A stretch of DNA of 14,491 nt from positions 1-14,491 of the forward strand of contig ONXO01000028.1 in NCBI GenBank assembly GCA_900321795.1. Reading direction: 5' to 3'. This document shows positions 5,453 to 13,734 of the stretch, piece after piece. The notes below the pieces were generated by a model. The model did not search any database. It had not been told where the DNA came from and worked only from the letters and a program-made list of their open reading frames with translations. A program made the position numbers and the translations under genes. Position 1 is the stretch's first letter. Each line of letters begins with the position of its first letter. Source of the stretch: an uncultured Eubacteriales bacterium. Its GTDB lineage: Bacteria; Bacillota_I; Bacilli_A; RF39; UBA660.

Positions 5453-6280
5453 ATGGAAGGCATATTAAAAAAATATTTTGAACGATTATTTAATGAGAAT
5501 AGAATGTCTCATGCTTTTTTAATATGCAACACTTCATATGATGCTATAAAAGAAGAACTTTTAAAAATACTTTCAGAATATTTTTTTAATGGAAAATTTG
5601 ATACTGAAGAAAACCCTGATTTAATTGTTATAAGGCCAGATAATGGTAAAATTGTTAAAGAAAATATTTTATCTTTACAAGAACAGTTTATGACTAAATC
5701 TCAAATAAATGATAATAAAGTTTATATAATAGCTTGTGCAGAAAAGATGAATGAATATGCTTCTAACTCTCTTTTAAAGTTTTTAGAGGAACCAGAGAAT
5801 GGTATATATGCTTTTTTGATTAGTGAAAATGTTAATAAGATTTTACCTACTATAAAATCTAGATGTCAGATAGTAAATATATCTTCTGAGAGTAGTATTA
5901 ATTTGTTAGATATCGATGAAGAAGTTAAAAGTAAATCTTTAGCTTTTATTCAATTACTTGAAGATAAAAAAATTAATTCTATTGGATATATATACGATGT
6001 TTTAAATAAAAAAGAGGATAAAGAAACAATATCTAATTTGCTTCAAATATTAAAATGTTTTTACAGAGATATACTTTTATATAAATTACAGGGCAGGATT
6101 GAAATTTTTGGTGAAAATAAAGATTTGATAGTTAAAATAAGTGATAATAATAATGAAAAAACAATAATTAATAAATTAATTATTATCAATAAGTATGAAA
6201 ATATGTTAGAATATAACTTGAATATTAGTTTATTTTTAGATAGACTAATTATTGGAATGGTTGGTGTTGCTAATGAGTAA
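5453..6280 (+). CDS. holB: DNA polymerase III subunit delta prime
   Basis: Delta prime is the non-ATPase partner in the clamp loader with DnaX and delta. The product has 275 aa, shorter than Bacillus HolB (about 329). The AAA+ fold is visible: MSHAFLICN replaces a working P-loop, then NDNKVYIIACAEKMN (Walker B-like region), NSLLKFLEEPENGIYAFLISENVNKILPTIKSRCQIV with the conserved SRC arginine finger. The zinc cluster found in DnaX is absent here. AGGAGGA (5443-5449) overlaps the bofA stop and lies 3 nt from ATG. The 3' end overlaps ricT by 8 nt, implying coupled translation. HolB next to ricT is the Bacillus arrangement. Paralogy to DnaX is the only source of doubt, and the missing Walker A settles it. 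Confidence 0.93.
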   Translation: MEGILKKYFERLFNENRMSHAFLICNTSYDAIKEELLKILSEYFFNGKFDTEENPDLIVIRPDNGKIVKENILSLQEQFMTKSQINDNKVYIIACAEKMNEYASNSLLKFLEEPENGIYAFLISENVNKILPTIKSRCQIVNISSESSINLLDIDEEVKSKSLAFIQLLEDKKINSIGYIYDVLNKKEDKETISNLLQILKCFYRDILLYKLQGRIEIFGENKDLIVKISDNNNEKTIINKLIIINKYENMLEYNLNISLFLDRLIIGMVGVANE

Positions 6281-7052
6281 TGTGGCAGGTATTAGTTTTA
6301 AAGAAAGTGGTAAACTTTATTTCTTTAAAGTTAATAATTTGGATATAAATGATGGTAATTATGTTGTTGTTGAAACAGATAAAGGACTTCAGGTAGGCAA
6401 AGTTATTATTTCTAATATTATTAACAAAGATGAAACTAATGATATGAAAAGTATTGTAAGAATTGCAACAAATAAAGATTTGAAAATGTATGAATCTAAT
6501 AAAAAAGAAGCTGCAAATGCTCTTGAAGCAGCTAGAGAGATAGCTAAAGAATTGGATTTAAATATGAATCTTCTTGAAGCCAACTATACTTTAGATAAGA
6601 AGCAATTAGTATTTCTATTTGTTTCAGAAACTAGAGTGGATTTTCGTGAAATGGCTAGGGAACTTGCATCTATTTATAAGACAAGAATTGAACTAAGACA
6701 AATAGGTGTTAGAGACAGGGCAAAAGAGATTTCTGGAATTGGGCAATGTGGTAGAGAACTTTGTTGCTCTAGTTTTCAAAGAAGTTTAGCTGATGGAGTT
6801 TCAATTAACATGGCTAAAAATCAAAACTTAGCATTAAACCCTTCAAAAATAAATGGACAGTGTGGAAGACTTTTATGTTGTCTAAGTTATGAAGATGAAG
6901 TTTATACTGAAAAAAGAGTTGGGCTTCCTAATATAGGCGATGTTGTTAAAACTGATAATGGCAAAGGAACTGTAGTATCTATTGATATTTTAAAACGTTC
7001 TTATCAAGTTGATGTTCCTGATGAAGGAAGAATTACTGTTAATGTTGATTAA
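6273..7052 (+). CDS. ricT: RicT (YaaT), PSP1-domain regulator of mRNA processing
   Basis: In Bacillus, RicT forms a complex with RicA and RicF that binds Fe-S clusters, works with RNase Y in mRNA maturation, and supports competence, biofilm formation and sporulation. The product has 259 aa. The PSP1 domain is clear: LDINDGNYVVVETDKGLQVGKV near the start, then RVDFREMARELA, IGVRDRAKEISGIGQCGRELCC, and the second Cys cluster NGQCGRLLCCLSYE. These clusters hold the cysteines proposed to bind the cluster. I chose ATG 6273, which overlaps holB by 8 nt; the in-frame TTG at 6252 would add 7 residues and has no better ribosome binding site. The holB-ricT-trmN6-rsmI order is that of Bacillus, but yabA, normally next, is absent. 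Confidence 0.93.
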   Translation: MSNVAGISFKESGKLYFFKVNNLDINDGNYVVVETDKGLQVGKVIISNIINKDETNDMKSIVRIATNKDLKMYESNKKEAANALEAAREIAKELDLNMNLLEANYTLDKKQLVFLFVSETRVDFREMARELASIYKTRIELRQIGVRDRAKEISGIGQCGRELCCSSFQRSLADGVSINMAKNQNLALNPSKINGQCGRLLCCLSYEDEVYTEKRVGLPNIGDVVKTDNGKGTVVSIDILKRSYQVDVPDEGRITVNVD

Positions 7053-7061
7053 GGATATGTT

Positions 7062-7784
7062 ATGGAAAATGTTATTAATGATTTAGTTGGGTATAATAAA
7101 CTTAAAATAGTACAAAATAATAATTATTTTAATTTTAGCTTGGAATCAATTTTGCTTCCAAGATTTTGTGTTTTAAGAAATGATATGAAAATAATGGATT
7201 TGTGTACTGGAAATGCTCCTATACCTCTTGTTTTGAGTCAATATACCAATTCCAAGATAATTGGTATAGAACTTCAAAAAGAAATATATAATCTTGCTAA
7301 AGAGACTGTTAAGATTAATGCTCTTGAAGATCAAATTGAAGTAATAAATATGGATGTAAAAGAAGTTTTAAAATCTTATGAAACAGATAGTTTTGATTTG
7401 ATAACATGTAATCCTCCATATTTTAAGTATTTGCAAAGTAGTAATATAAATCAAAATGAAATCAAATCTATTGCTAGACATGAAATGAAAATTACTTTAG
7501 AAGATATCATTTCTGTTTCTAAAAAACTATTAAAGAATAATGGAAGTTTAGTTCTTGTTCATAGAACAGAAAGGTTATCTGAAATTATAGAATTACTTAA
7601 TAAAAATAACATGGAAGCAAAAAGAATTAGGTTCATTTATCCAAAAGAAGGTGAAGAATCTAACTTAGTTTTAATTGATGCAAAGAAAAACGGTAAAATT
7701 GGTTTAAAAGTTTTACCACCACTTATTTGTCATAAAGAAGATGGAAATTATACAAATGAAGTATTAAATATGTTTGAGAGGTGA
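7062..7784 (+). CDS. trmN6: tRNA1(Val) adenine-N6-methyltransferase family protein (YabB/TrmN6)
   Basis: The product has 240 aa and is a class I SAM-dependent methyltransferase. The SAM site is DLCTGNAPIPL (46-56) with the acidic IGIELQKEIYNLAKE strand after it. The catalytic NPPYF (117-121) is the signature of exocyclic amino methylation, here of A37 in tRNA(Val) in the best-known member. The N-terminal part QNNNYFNFSLESILLPRF corresponds to the family's QxxxgyrfslDailL motif, with Glu in place of Asp. AAGGA (7051-7055) overlaps the ricT stop and lies 6 nt from the start. The gene ends in TGA, overlapping the possible GTG of rsmI. In Bacillus yazA (GIY-YIG) normally sits between yabB and rsmI; it is missing here. 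The substrate is inferred from the family. Confidence 0.88.
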   Translation: MENVINDLVGYNKLKIVQNNNYFNFSLESILLPRFCVLRNDMKIMDLCTGNAPIPLVLSQYTNSKIIGIELQKEIYNLAKETVKINALEDQIEVINMDVKEVLKSYETDSFDLITCNPPYFKYLQSSNINQNEIKSIARHEMKITLEDIISVSKKLLKNNGSLVLVHRTERLSEIIELLNKNNMEAKRIRFIYPKEGEESNLVLIDAKKNGKIGLKVLPPLICHKEDGNYTNEVLNMFER

Positions 7785-7789
7785 AAAGA

Positions 7790-8626
7790 ATGTTACAAAA
7801 GAGTTATGATAATAGTCCTAGTTTATATATAGTGCCTACGCCAATAGGTAATTTAGAAGATATGACTACGAGAGCTTTAAAAACACTAGAAAGTGTAGAT
7901 GCTATTTTTGCTGAAGATACTAGAGTTACTACGGAATTGCTAAATGCATTTCATATAAAGAATAAAATTTATTCTTGTCATAAGTTTAGTGAGGCAAAAG
8001 CAACTAATCAAATCTTAACTTTTCTTAAAGAAGGAAAGAATGTAGCAATGGTTACAGATAGGGGTACTCCATTGATTAGTGACCCAGGTTCTTTAGTTGT
8101 TAGAAATATTATTGATGCTGGCTTTAATATTATTGCTTTACCAGGTGCATGTGCATTTATTCCTGCACTTAATATGTCAGGACTGGATCAAGATAAGTTT
8201 TTGTTTTATGGCTTTTTAAGTAATAAAGAAGCTCAAAGTATTAAAGAACTAGAAAGTATAAAGCATTTAAACTTTACAACTATTTTATATGAAGCGCCTC
8301 ATAGACTACAAAAAACTTTACAGAACATATATAAAATCTTGGGAAATAGACAGATTAGTATTTCCCGGGAAATAACTAAGCTACATGAAGAAGTTTTTAG
8401 AGGCGATATATTAACTGCTATTGATACTTATAAGGATGTTAAAGGTGAAATTGTAATAGTAATTGATAAGATTGTTCAAGAAATTGATTATGATAATTTA
8501 TTAAAAGATGTATTTGAATTAGTGAGTCTTGGTTTGAAAGCAAGTGATGCAATTAAATATGTATCCAAAAAGAATGATGCAAGTAAAAATATATTATATA
8601 ATATGTATGAGGTGAATAAAAAATGA
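7790..8626 (+). CDS. rsmI: 16S rRNA (cytidine-1402-2'-O)-methyltransferase RsmI
   Basis: RsmI 2'-O-methylates C1402 in the 16S decoding centre and belongs to the tetrapyrrole methylase fold. The product has 278 aa. The signatures are IVPTPIGNLEDMTTRAL near the N-terminus, AEDTRVT, VTDRGTPLISDPGS (usually SDAGTP; here DRG), the ALPGACAFIPAL loop, FLSNKEA, and the SREITKLHEEVFRG motif. I chose ATG 7790: AGGTG (7779-7783) sits 6 nt before it, whereas the in-frame GTG at 7781 lies inside that site. The end overlaps pth by 4 nt (ATGA). A 16-bp palindrome and matching inverted copy lie at 8341-8374. The family call is firm. Confidence 0.95.
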   Translation: MLQKSYDNSPSLYIVPTPIGNLEDMTTRALKTLESVDAIFAEDTRVTTELLNAFHIKNKIYSCHKFSEAKATNQILTFLKEGKNVAMVTDRGTPLISDPGSLVVRNIIDAGFNIIALPGACAFIPALNMSGLDQDKFLFYGFLSNKEAQSIKELESIKHLNFTTILYEAPHRLQKTLQNIYKILGNRQISISREITKLHEEVFRGDILTAIDTYKDVKGEIVIVIDKIVQEIDYDNLLKDVFELVSLGLKASDAIKYVSKKNDASKNILYNMYEVNKK

Positions 8627-9165
8627 AATTAATAGTTGGTCTTGGTAATCCGGGTAAAGAATATGATAAAACAAGACATAACATAGGTTTTATGGCTCTT
8701 GATAGTTATTTGGGAAATGTTAAATTTAAAACTAATGATAACTATTCACTATACGAAAAGATTATCAATAATGAAAAAGTTTTGTTCTTAAAGCCTTTAA
8801 CTTTTATGAATGAAAGTGGTGTGGCTGTTAGAAAGGTTATGGATTATTATAAAATTAATATGGAAGATGTTTTAATTATCTATGATGATATGGACTTTGA
8901 AGTAGGTCACTTTAAAATTAAAAAAACTGGATCTTCTGCAGGCCATAATGGTATTAAAAGCATAATAAAACATTTGGGTACTGAAGATTTTAAAAGGGTA
9001 AGAATTGGAATATCCAAACCTGATAATAGCACGATTGAGTTCGTATTAGGTAAGTTTTCTTACGAAGATTCTAATAAAATAAATGAAGTTTTAAAAATTG
9101 TGAATAATGTTATAGAAGACTTTGTTATGCTTGACTTTAATCAGTTAATGAATAAATATAATTAG
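8623..9165 (+). CDS. pth: Peptidyl-tRNA hydrolase
   Basis: Pth cuts the ester bond of peptidyl-tRNAs that fall off the ribosome, recycling tRNA. The product has 180 aa, normal for the bacterial enzyme. Active-site residues are visible: N9 (GLGNPG), H19 (TRHNIGF), N63 (TFMNESG), D88 (IYDDMD) and the SAGHNGIKSI loop. GAGGTGA (8609-8615) is 7 nt ahead of ATG, and the start overlaps the rsmI stop (ATGA), so the two are coupled. pth directly before mfd follows Bacillus (spoVC-fin-mfd) with the small fin gene missing. Confidence 0.97.
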   Translation: MKLIVGLGNPGKEYDKTRHNIGFMALDSYLGNVKFKTNDNYSLYEKIINNEKVLFLKPLTFMNESGVAVRKVMDYYKINMEDVLIIYDDMDFEVGHFKIKKTGSSAGHNGIKSIIKHLGTEDFKRVRIGISKPDNSTIEFVLGKFSYEDSNKINEVLKIVNNVIEDFVMLDFNQLMNKYN

Positions 9166-9177
9166 AAAGAGGAAAAC

Positions 9178-12100
9178 ATGATAGAAGGATTATTTAATGA
9201 AAAGATAGAAAACAATTATAAAATATCTATTAGTTCTAATGAAATATACAATCAATTTCTTTTGTATATGTTTTTTTCGTTAAATAAAAATCTTGTGCTT
9301 GTTACTCCAACTTTATCTGATGCAAATAGAATCTATTCTAATTTGAGTTTAGCTCTTATGGATCAAGTTTTTATTTTTCCAGATGATGATTATTTAACCA
9401 AAAAGGCTATAGCTACTTCTCCTGAATTAATGTATATGCGTATGAGATTTTTAAATCAGTTTGATAATAGCAAAAAGAAAATACTTATTTGTCATACTAA
9501 TAGTTTTTTAAAAAAATTACCTAAAAAAGAAAAGCTTAATGAAAAGTTTATTGTTTTAAAAGTAAATAATACTATAAATAGGGATGAACTTATTACTAAA
9601 TTGAATGATATTGGTTATAAAAGAGAAAGTTTAGTTACAAATACAGGAGAGTTTAGTGTTAGAGGTTTTGTAGTTGATATATTTCCGATTTTTGAAGAAC
9701 ATCCTGTGAGAATTGAATTTTTTGATAATGAAATAGATGAAATTAAATATTTTGATGAGAATACTCAATTATCTATTAAGAATATAGATAAGATTCAAAT
9801 AAAACCAACTTTAGATGAGTATGATGAATCTTCTTCTAGTATTTTTGATTACTTAGATGATGCTGTTTTAGTTTATCAAGATTATAATCAAATAGCTAAT
9901 GTTTTCAAAGCTATACAAGAGCAAATGAAATATTATGATGATTATACTAGTTTGTTTAATTTAGATGAAGTTAAAAATGATTTTAATGTTTATATTGATA
10001 TAATTAATGATGATTTAAATTATGATATTGTAATTAATGCTCAATCTATAGAAAATTATTGTAATGATAAAACAAAGTATACAATGGATATTTTAAATAC
10101 TGGTGGTTATTTATGTACTAGTGATAAAAAATTTGTTAATGATTTAGGAATAAATAAGTCTAAAGTATTATCTATTGATATATCAAATGGTTTTATTTAT
10201 AAAAGTATATACTATTATTCTAAAAATGATTTAATTCCTCAAAAGAAGAGTTTTCAATATAATACTGGTTTTAAAATGGGTAAGAGAATTGATTCTATTG
10301 AGAAGTTAGAAATTGGAGATTATGTTGTCCATAAGGCAAGTGGTATTGGTATTTATATGGGAATCTCTACTATAATGAAAAATGGACAAGCTAGAGATTA
10401 CATTTTAATTAAATATAAAGGTGATGATAAATTATATTTACCTGTTGATAAGGTTGATAAATTATATAAATATTCTTCTAAAGATGGGGCTAAGCCTACT
10501 ATTCATAAATTAAATAGTATTGAATGGGAAAAGACTAAAATAAAGATTAGAAATAAGATTAAAGATATTAGTGAAGATTTAATTAAGATATATAAAAATA
10601 GATCTATTTCTAAAGTTGTGCCTTTTGAAAAGGATACTCCTGAACAAGTACTATTTGAAAACGAGTTTATCTACGAAGAAACTCAAGATCAGTTAAAAAC
10701 TACTAATGAGATTAAGAGAGATTTAGAGAGCTCTAAGCCTATGGATAGATTGCTTTGTGGCGATGTTGGTTATGGTAAAACTGAAGTTATTTTTAGAGCT
10801 ATATTTAAAACAGTCATGAATAATAAACAAGTTGCTTATTTGTGTCCAACTACAATTTTAAGTTTTCAACAATTTACTTCAGCTAAGGAAAGATTCAAGA
10901 ACTTTGGAGTTAATATAGCTGTTTTAAATAGGTATAGTACTCCTAAAGAAGTAAGAGAGACTCTTGAAGGTTTAGAAAAGGGGACTATTGATGTAGTCTT
11001 TGGAACTCATAGACTTTTATCTGGAGATATAGTGTTTAAAGATTTGGGACTTCTTGTTATAGATGAAGAGCAGCGTTTTGGTGTTATGCATAAGGAAAAA
11101 ATTAAGGAAATGAAGAGTAATGTTCATGTTCTTAGTGTATCAGCAACTCCTATTCCTAGAAGTTTACAGATGAGCTTGATAGGTATTAGAGATTTATCAC
11201 TTATTGAAACTGCACCTAAAAGTAAGTTACCAGTTCAAACTTATGTAATAAACTATGATCCTTATATATTAAGAGAAGTTGTTTTGAAAGAAAAAGCTAG
11301 AGGTGGACAAGTTTTTATTCTATACAATAGAGTAGAAAAGATTAATGATTTAGTAAATGACTTTAAGAAGCTACTACCAGAAGTATCTATAGAGTATGCA
11401 CACGGAAAAATGACTAAAGAACAAATGCAAGATGTTATTTATAATTTTGATGAAGGCAAGTTTGATTGCTTAGTATGTACTACTATTATTGAAAATGGAA
11501 TTGATATTCCTAATGCCAACACTATTATAGTTATGGATGCAGATAGATTTGGTCTTTCTCAGCTATATCAGATTAGGGGTAGAGTTGGTAGAGGAGAAAA
11601 GCAAGCTTATGCTTATTTAATGTACAATAAAGATAAGATTTTGGGTGAAACTGCTCAAAAAAGGCTAGATGCTATAAAGGAGTTTACTGAATTAGGAAGC
11701 GGATACAAAATAGCTATGAGAGATTTGAGTATTCGTGGTGCAGGAGATTTACTCGGTAGTGAACAAGCTGGATTTATTGATTCTGTTGGTGTTGATATGT
11801 ATATTGAACTTATTAATGAAGAGCTGAATGGAATAAAAGATGAAGAAGAAAAAGAAGAAATTAAAATTGATGATGTTGCTACACATATAAATAGCAGTTA
11901 TTCTGATGAAGATGCAATTATAATTGAATTACATAAAAAGATAAGTAATATTAATACTGTTAAAGAACTTAATAATATTTATAAAGAAATAGAAGATAGA
12001 TTTGGTAAAGTTGATAATGATTTGGAAAACTATATGTATCAAGAATTAACTGAAAAATTAATGAAGCAGCTTGGTATTAAAATCATGGTTAATGATAAAA

Positions 12101-12309
12101 GTAAGTTTTCTATCAGGCTTGAAGAAGATATTTATTCTAAACTTAATATTGAAAAATTATTTATTGAGTCTACTAAGATATCTACCAAGTTTAATTTTGT
12201 TTATAGGGGAAGTTCGATAATAATAACTCTTAATAAACTTGGACTTGATAAGCATTATATTTATTATATATTTGATTTGCTAGTATTTATTCAAAGTGAA
12301 ATATATTAA
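9178..12309 (+). CDS. mfd: Transcription-repair coupling factor Mfd
   Basis: Mfd is an ATP-driven translocase that pushes stalled RNA polymerase off damage and recruits UvrA. The product has 1043 aa, about 100 shorter than usual (about 1150-1180). Domains in order: a UvrB-like N-terminal module with FSVRGFVVDIFP (about 158-169) and no working Walker A; the RNA polymerase-interacting domain from about 378 (EIGDYVVHKASGIGIYMG); then the RecG-like helicase with Walker A GDVGYGKTE (528-536), DEEQRFG (629-635), SATPIPR, TTIIENGIDIPNANT (about 767-781) and QIRGRVGRGEKQAYAY; and a C-terminal autoinhibitory domain. The shortening is spread over the poorly conserved segment between the UvrB-like module and the RNA polymerase-interacting domain. 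AAGAGGA (9167-9173) sets the start. It is followed by spoVT, as in Bacillus. Confidence 0.97.
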   Translation: MIEGLFNEKIENNYKISISSNEIYNQFLLYMFFSLNKNLVLVTPTLSDANRIYSNLSLALMDQVFIFPDDDYLTKKAIATSPELMYMRMRFLNQFDNSKKKILICHTNSFLKKLPKKEKLNEKFIVLKVNNTINRDELITKLNDIGYKRESLVTNTGEFSVRGFVVDIFPIFEEHPVRIEFFDNEIDEIKYFDENTQLSIKNIDKIQIKPTLDEYDESSSSIFDYLDDAVLVYQDYNQIANVFKAIQEQMKYYDDYTSLFNLDEVKNDFNVYIDIINDDLNYDIVINAQSIENYCNDKTKYTMDILNTGGYLCTSDKKFVNDLGINKSKVLSIDISNGFIYKSIYYYSKNDLIPQKKSFQYNTGFKMGKRIDSIEKLEIGDYVVHKASGIGIYMGISTIMKNGQARDYILIKYKGDDKLYLPVDKVDKLYKYSSKDGAKPTIHKLNSIEWEKTKIKIRNKIKDISEDLIKIYKNRSISKVVPFEKDTPEQVLFENEFIYEETQDQLKTTNEIKRDLESSKPMDRLLCGDVGYGKTEVIFRAIFKTVMNNKQVAYLCPTTILSFQQFTSAKERFKNFGVNIAVLNRYSTPKEVRETLEGLEKGTIDVVFGTHRLLSGDIVFKDLGLLVIDEEQRFGVMHKEKIKEMKSNVHVLSVSATPIPRSLQMSLIGIRDLSLIETAPKSKLPVQTYVINYDPYILREVVLKEKARGGQVFILYNRVEKINDLVNDFKKLLPEVSIEYAHGKMTKEQMQDVIYNFDEGKFDCLVCTTIIENGIDIPNANTIIVMDADRFGLSQLYQIRGRVGRGEKQAYAYLMYNKDKILGETAQKRLDAIKEFTELGSGYKIAMRDLSIRGAGDLLGSEQAGFIDSVGVDMYIELINEELNGIKDEEEKEEIKIDDVATHINSSYSDEDAIIIELHKKISNINTVKELNNIYKEIEDRFGKVDNDLENYMYQELTEKLMKQLGIKIMVNDKSKFSIRLEEDIYSKLNIEKLFIESTKISTKFNFVYRGSSIIITLNKLGLDKHYIYYIFDLLVFIQSEIY

Positions 12310-12361
12310 AACTATAGTATAAAATCTCTTAAAATATTTAAAATATAAATTAGAGGTGTTT

Positions 12362-12865
12362 ATGAAAAATACTGGTGTTATTAGAAAAATTGATGAGTTA
12401 GGAAGAATTGTTATACCTAAGGAAATAAGGAAGAATCTAAATATTAGAAATGGTGAAGATTTACAGATTTTTATTGAAGAGGATAAAATTGTGTTAAAAA
12501 AACATCAAAAAATGTTATCTATTAAAGAAAATGCTAAGAGATATATAGATTCTTTTTCTAAACTTAGCAGTTCTAAGTTTTTAGTTACTGATAAAGAGAA
12601 GGTAATTGCTTCTAGTGGTAATACTATTTTAGATGCTAAAGTTGATTCTTTAGTAATAAATCTTATTAATGATAGGAAATCTGGAAGTGGGAAAGGTATA
12701 TTATTTGAGAATAATGAGCTAGATAGTTATTATTTAGTACTTCCTGTTATTGTTGATGCTGATGCAATAGGTTCGGTTATAGTTTTAAGTGATAAAGAAG
12801 TAAATGAACAAGATAAACTTTTAGTAAGTGTTATTAAGATACTTTTAGAGTCTTTGATTTACTAA
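12362..12865 (+). CDS. spoVT: Stage V sporulation protein T (AbrB-type regulator)
   Basis: SpoVT is a DNA-binding regulator of the late forespore sigma-G programme. The product has 167 aa (178 in Bacillus as I recall). Residues 1-50 form the SpoVT/AbrB swapped-hairpin domain: TGVIRKIDELGRIVIPKEIRKNLNIRNGEDLQIF. The rest resembles the SpoVT GAF domain (SKFLVTDKEKVIASSG; YYLVLPVIVDADAIGSVIVLS), which sets it apart from AbrB and Abh, which have short C-termini. I chose ATG 12362; GAGGT (12353-12357) precedes it closely, and the in-frame GTG at 12356 overlaps that site. The mfd-spoVT adjacency is the same as in Bacillus. The 52-nt gap after mfd holds no clear sigma-G promoter that I can identify, so it may be read from mfd. 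Confidence 0.92.
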   Translation: MKNTGVIRKIDELGRIVIPKEIRKNLNIRNGEDLQIFIEEDKIVLKKHQKMLSIKENAKRYIDSFSKLSSSKFLVTDKEKVIASSGNTILDAKVDSLVINLINDRKSGSGKGILFENNELDSYYLVLPVIVDADAIGSVIVLSDKEVNEQDKLLVSVIKILLESLIY

Positions 12866-12922
12866 AATGCAATGTTTTTCTCCTAAATGTCATAAAAATA
12901 TGCAAAAGTTAATATAATATGC

Positions 12923-12951
12923 TTGAAATCTTTTAAAAAAAATGTTATATT
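12923..12951 (+). promoter_or_regulatory. rpmE promoter (sigma-A)
   Basis: TTGAAA (12923-12928) and TATATT (12946-12951) are separated by an ideal 17 bp, with TG two bases before the -10. This is the best sigma-A promoter in the window. Transcription should start near 12958, giving a leader of about 48 nt. Confidence 0.8.
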
Positions 12952-12965
12952 ACATAAGCAAAGAG

Positions 12966-12992
12966 TTTCTATGGCTTAATTAGCTATGGCGA
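12966..12992 (+). promoter_or_regulatory. Hairpin leader of rpmE, candidate ribosomal protein L31 autoregulatory element
   Basis: In the leader, bases 12969-12976 (CTATGGCT) pair with 12982-12989 (AGCTATGG) around the loop TAATT, an 8-bp stem with G-T wobbles that ends right beside the SD (AAGGAG, 12993-12998). TT/GA outside can extend it after one mismatch, reaching the SD. Structured leaders controlling bL31 synthesis are known in several bacterial groups. Structure and position fit; binding by L31 is inferred. Confidence 0.45.
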
Positions 12993-13005
12993 AAGGAGAA
13001 TAATA

Positions 13006-13203
13006 ATGAGAAAAGGAATTCATCCAGAACTAAAGGAATGTAAAGTTAAATGTGCTTGTGGTAATGAATTTACTACTAAGAGTACTAAAAGTGAGATTCA
13101 ACTTGAAACTTGTAATAAATGTCATTCATTTTATACAGGAAAACATATGACTGCAAGAACAGGTAATGTTCAAAAGTTCAAAGAAAAATATGGTTTAAAA
13201 TAG
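13006..13203 (+). CDS. rpmE: 50S ribosomal protein L31, zinc-binding type
   Basis: The product is the 65-aa bL31 protein that bridges the large and small subunits. Zinc ligands of the C+ form are present: C16, C18, C36, C39 (CACG... ETCNKCH), with an extra C12. The start MRKGIHPEL, the SFYTGK motif and the RTGNVQKFKEKYGL end are typical. AAGGAG (12993-12998) is 7 nt from ATG. It has its own strong promoter, a hairpin leader and a downstream terminator, so it is a single-gene unit. As the zinc-containing form, it could act as a zinc store if a C- paralogue exists elsewhere. Confidence 0.97.
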   Translation: MRKGIHPELKECKVKCACGNEFTTKSTKSEIQLETCNKCHSFYTGKHMTARTGNVQKFKEKYGLK

Positions 13204-13224
13204 TCAAGTAAATGACTATTTTTT
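13197..13224 (+). terminator. rpmE intrinsic terminator
   Basis: AAAATAGTCA (13197-13206) pairs with TGACTATTTT (13213-13222) around the 6-nt loop AGTAAA, followed by more T (13223-13224, then a T-rich run). The stem includes the rpmE stop codon TAG, so the terminator overlaps the gene end. Its A/T symmetry would also allow function on the other strand. Confidence 0.85.
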
Positions 13225-13281
13225 CTTTTTATTAGATTATTTGATTTAAAAACATTTATAATAATATTAGAAGGTGAAAAA

Positions 13282-13734
13282 ATGAAAATTGGTATAGCTT
13301 CAGACCATAAAGGTTATAAAATGAAAGAAAAAATTAAAAAGTACTTGATTAAAAAAGGTATAGATTATGTAGATTATGGAACAGATTCTTCTTTAAATGT
13401 TGATTATGTAGATTATGCAATGAAACTATGTAAAGGCATTCTTGCTAAGGAAGTAGAAAATGGTATTTTGATATGTGGTACTGGAATAGGTATGAGTATT
13501 GTTGCTAATAAAGTCAAGGGAATTATGTGTGCAAAAGTTGATGATGCAAATGAAGCAAGACTGGCAAAAGAACATAATCATGCGAATGTTATATCTTTTT
13601 CTGCTAATCATTTTACATTTGCAGCCAAGGATATTGTCGATGCTTATTTGAATGCTAGCCCCTTGGAGTTAGAAAGGTATAATAGGCGTATAGATAAGAT
13701 TAAGAGTATAGAAAAAGCAAGAAAATATGATTAA
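13282..13734 (+). CDS. rpiB: Ribose-5-phosphate isomerase B
   Basis: RpiB interconverts ribulose 5-phosphate and ribose 5-phosphate in the pentose phosphate pathway. The product has 150 aa, normal for the family. Residues visible: D8-H9 (SDHKGY) for phosphate and substrate binding, catalytic C65 in ICGTGIGMSIVANK, H98 in KEHNHANV, and the C-terminal RYNRRIDKIKSIE that supplies phosphate-binding Arg. Galactose-6-phosphate isomerase LacA/LacB is the main alternative, but the Cys and the context (no lac genes) favour RpiB. AGAAGGTGA (13269-13277) gives the ribosome binding site 4 nt before ATG. The 57-nt gap after the rpmE terminator has a TATAAT (13257-13262) without a clear -35. Confidence 0.92.
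   Translation: MKIGIASDHKGYKMKEKIKKYLIKKGIDYVDYGTDSSLNVDYVDYAMKLCKGILAKEVENGILICGTGIGMSIVANKVKGIMCAKVDDANEARLAKEHNHANVISFSANHFTFAAKDIVDAYLNASPLELERYNRRIDKIKSIEKARKYD

Noticed and set aside
12310..12361. A sigma-G promoter before spoVT
   Set aside because: Expected from Bacillus, but I could not find a pair matching the consensus at the right spacing in this 52-bp gap.
13257..13262. TATAAT before rpiB as a promoter
   Set aside because: No acceptable -35 at 16-18 bp and no TG extension; in this AT-rich DNA such a hexamer is common.
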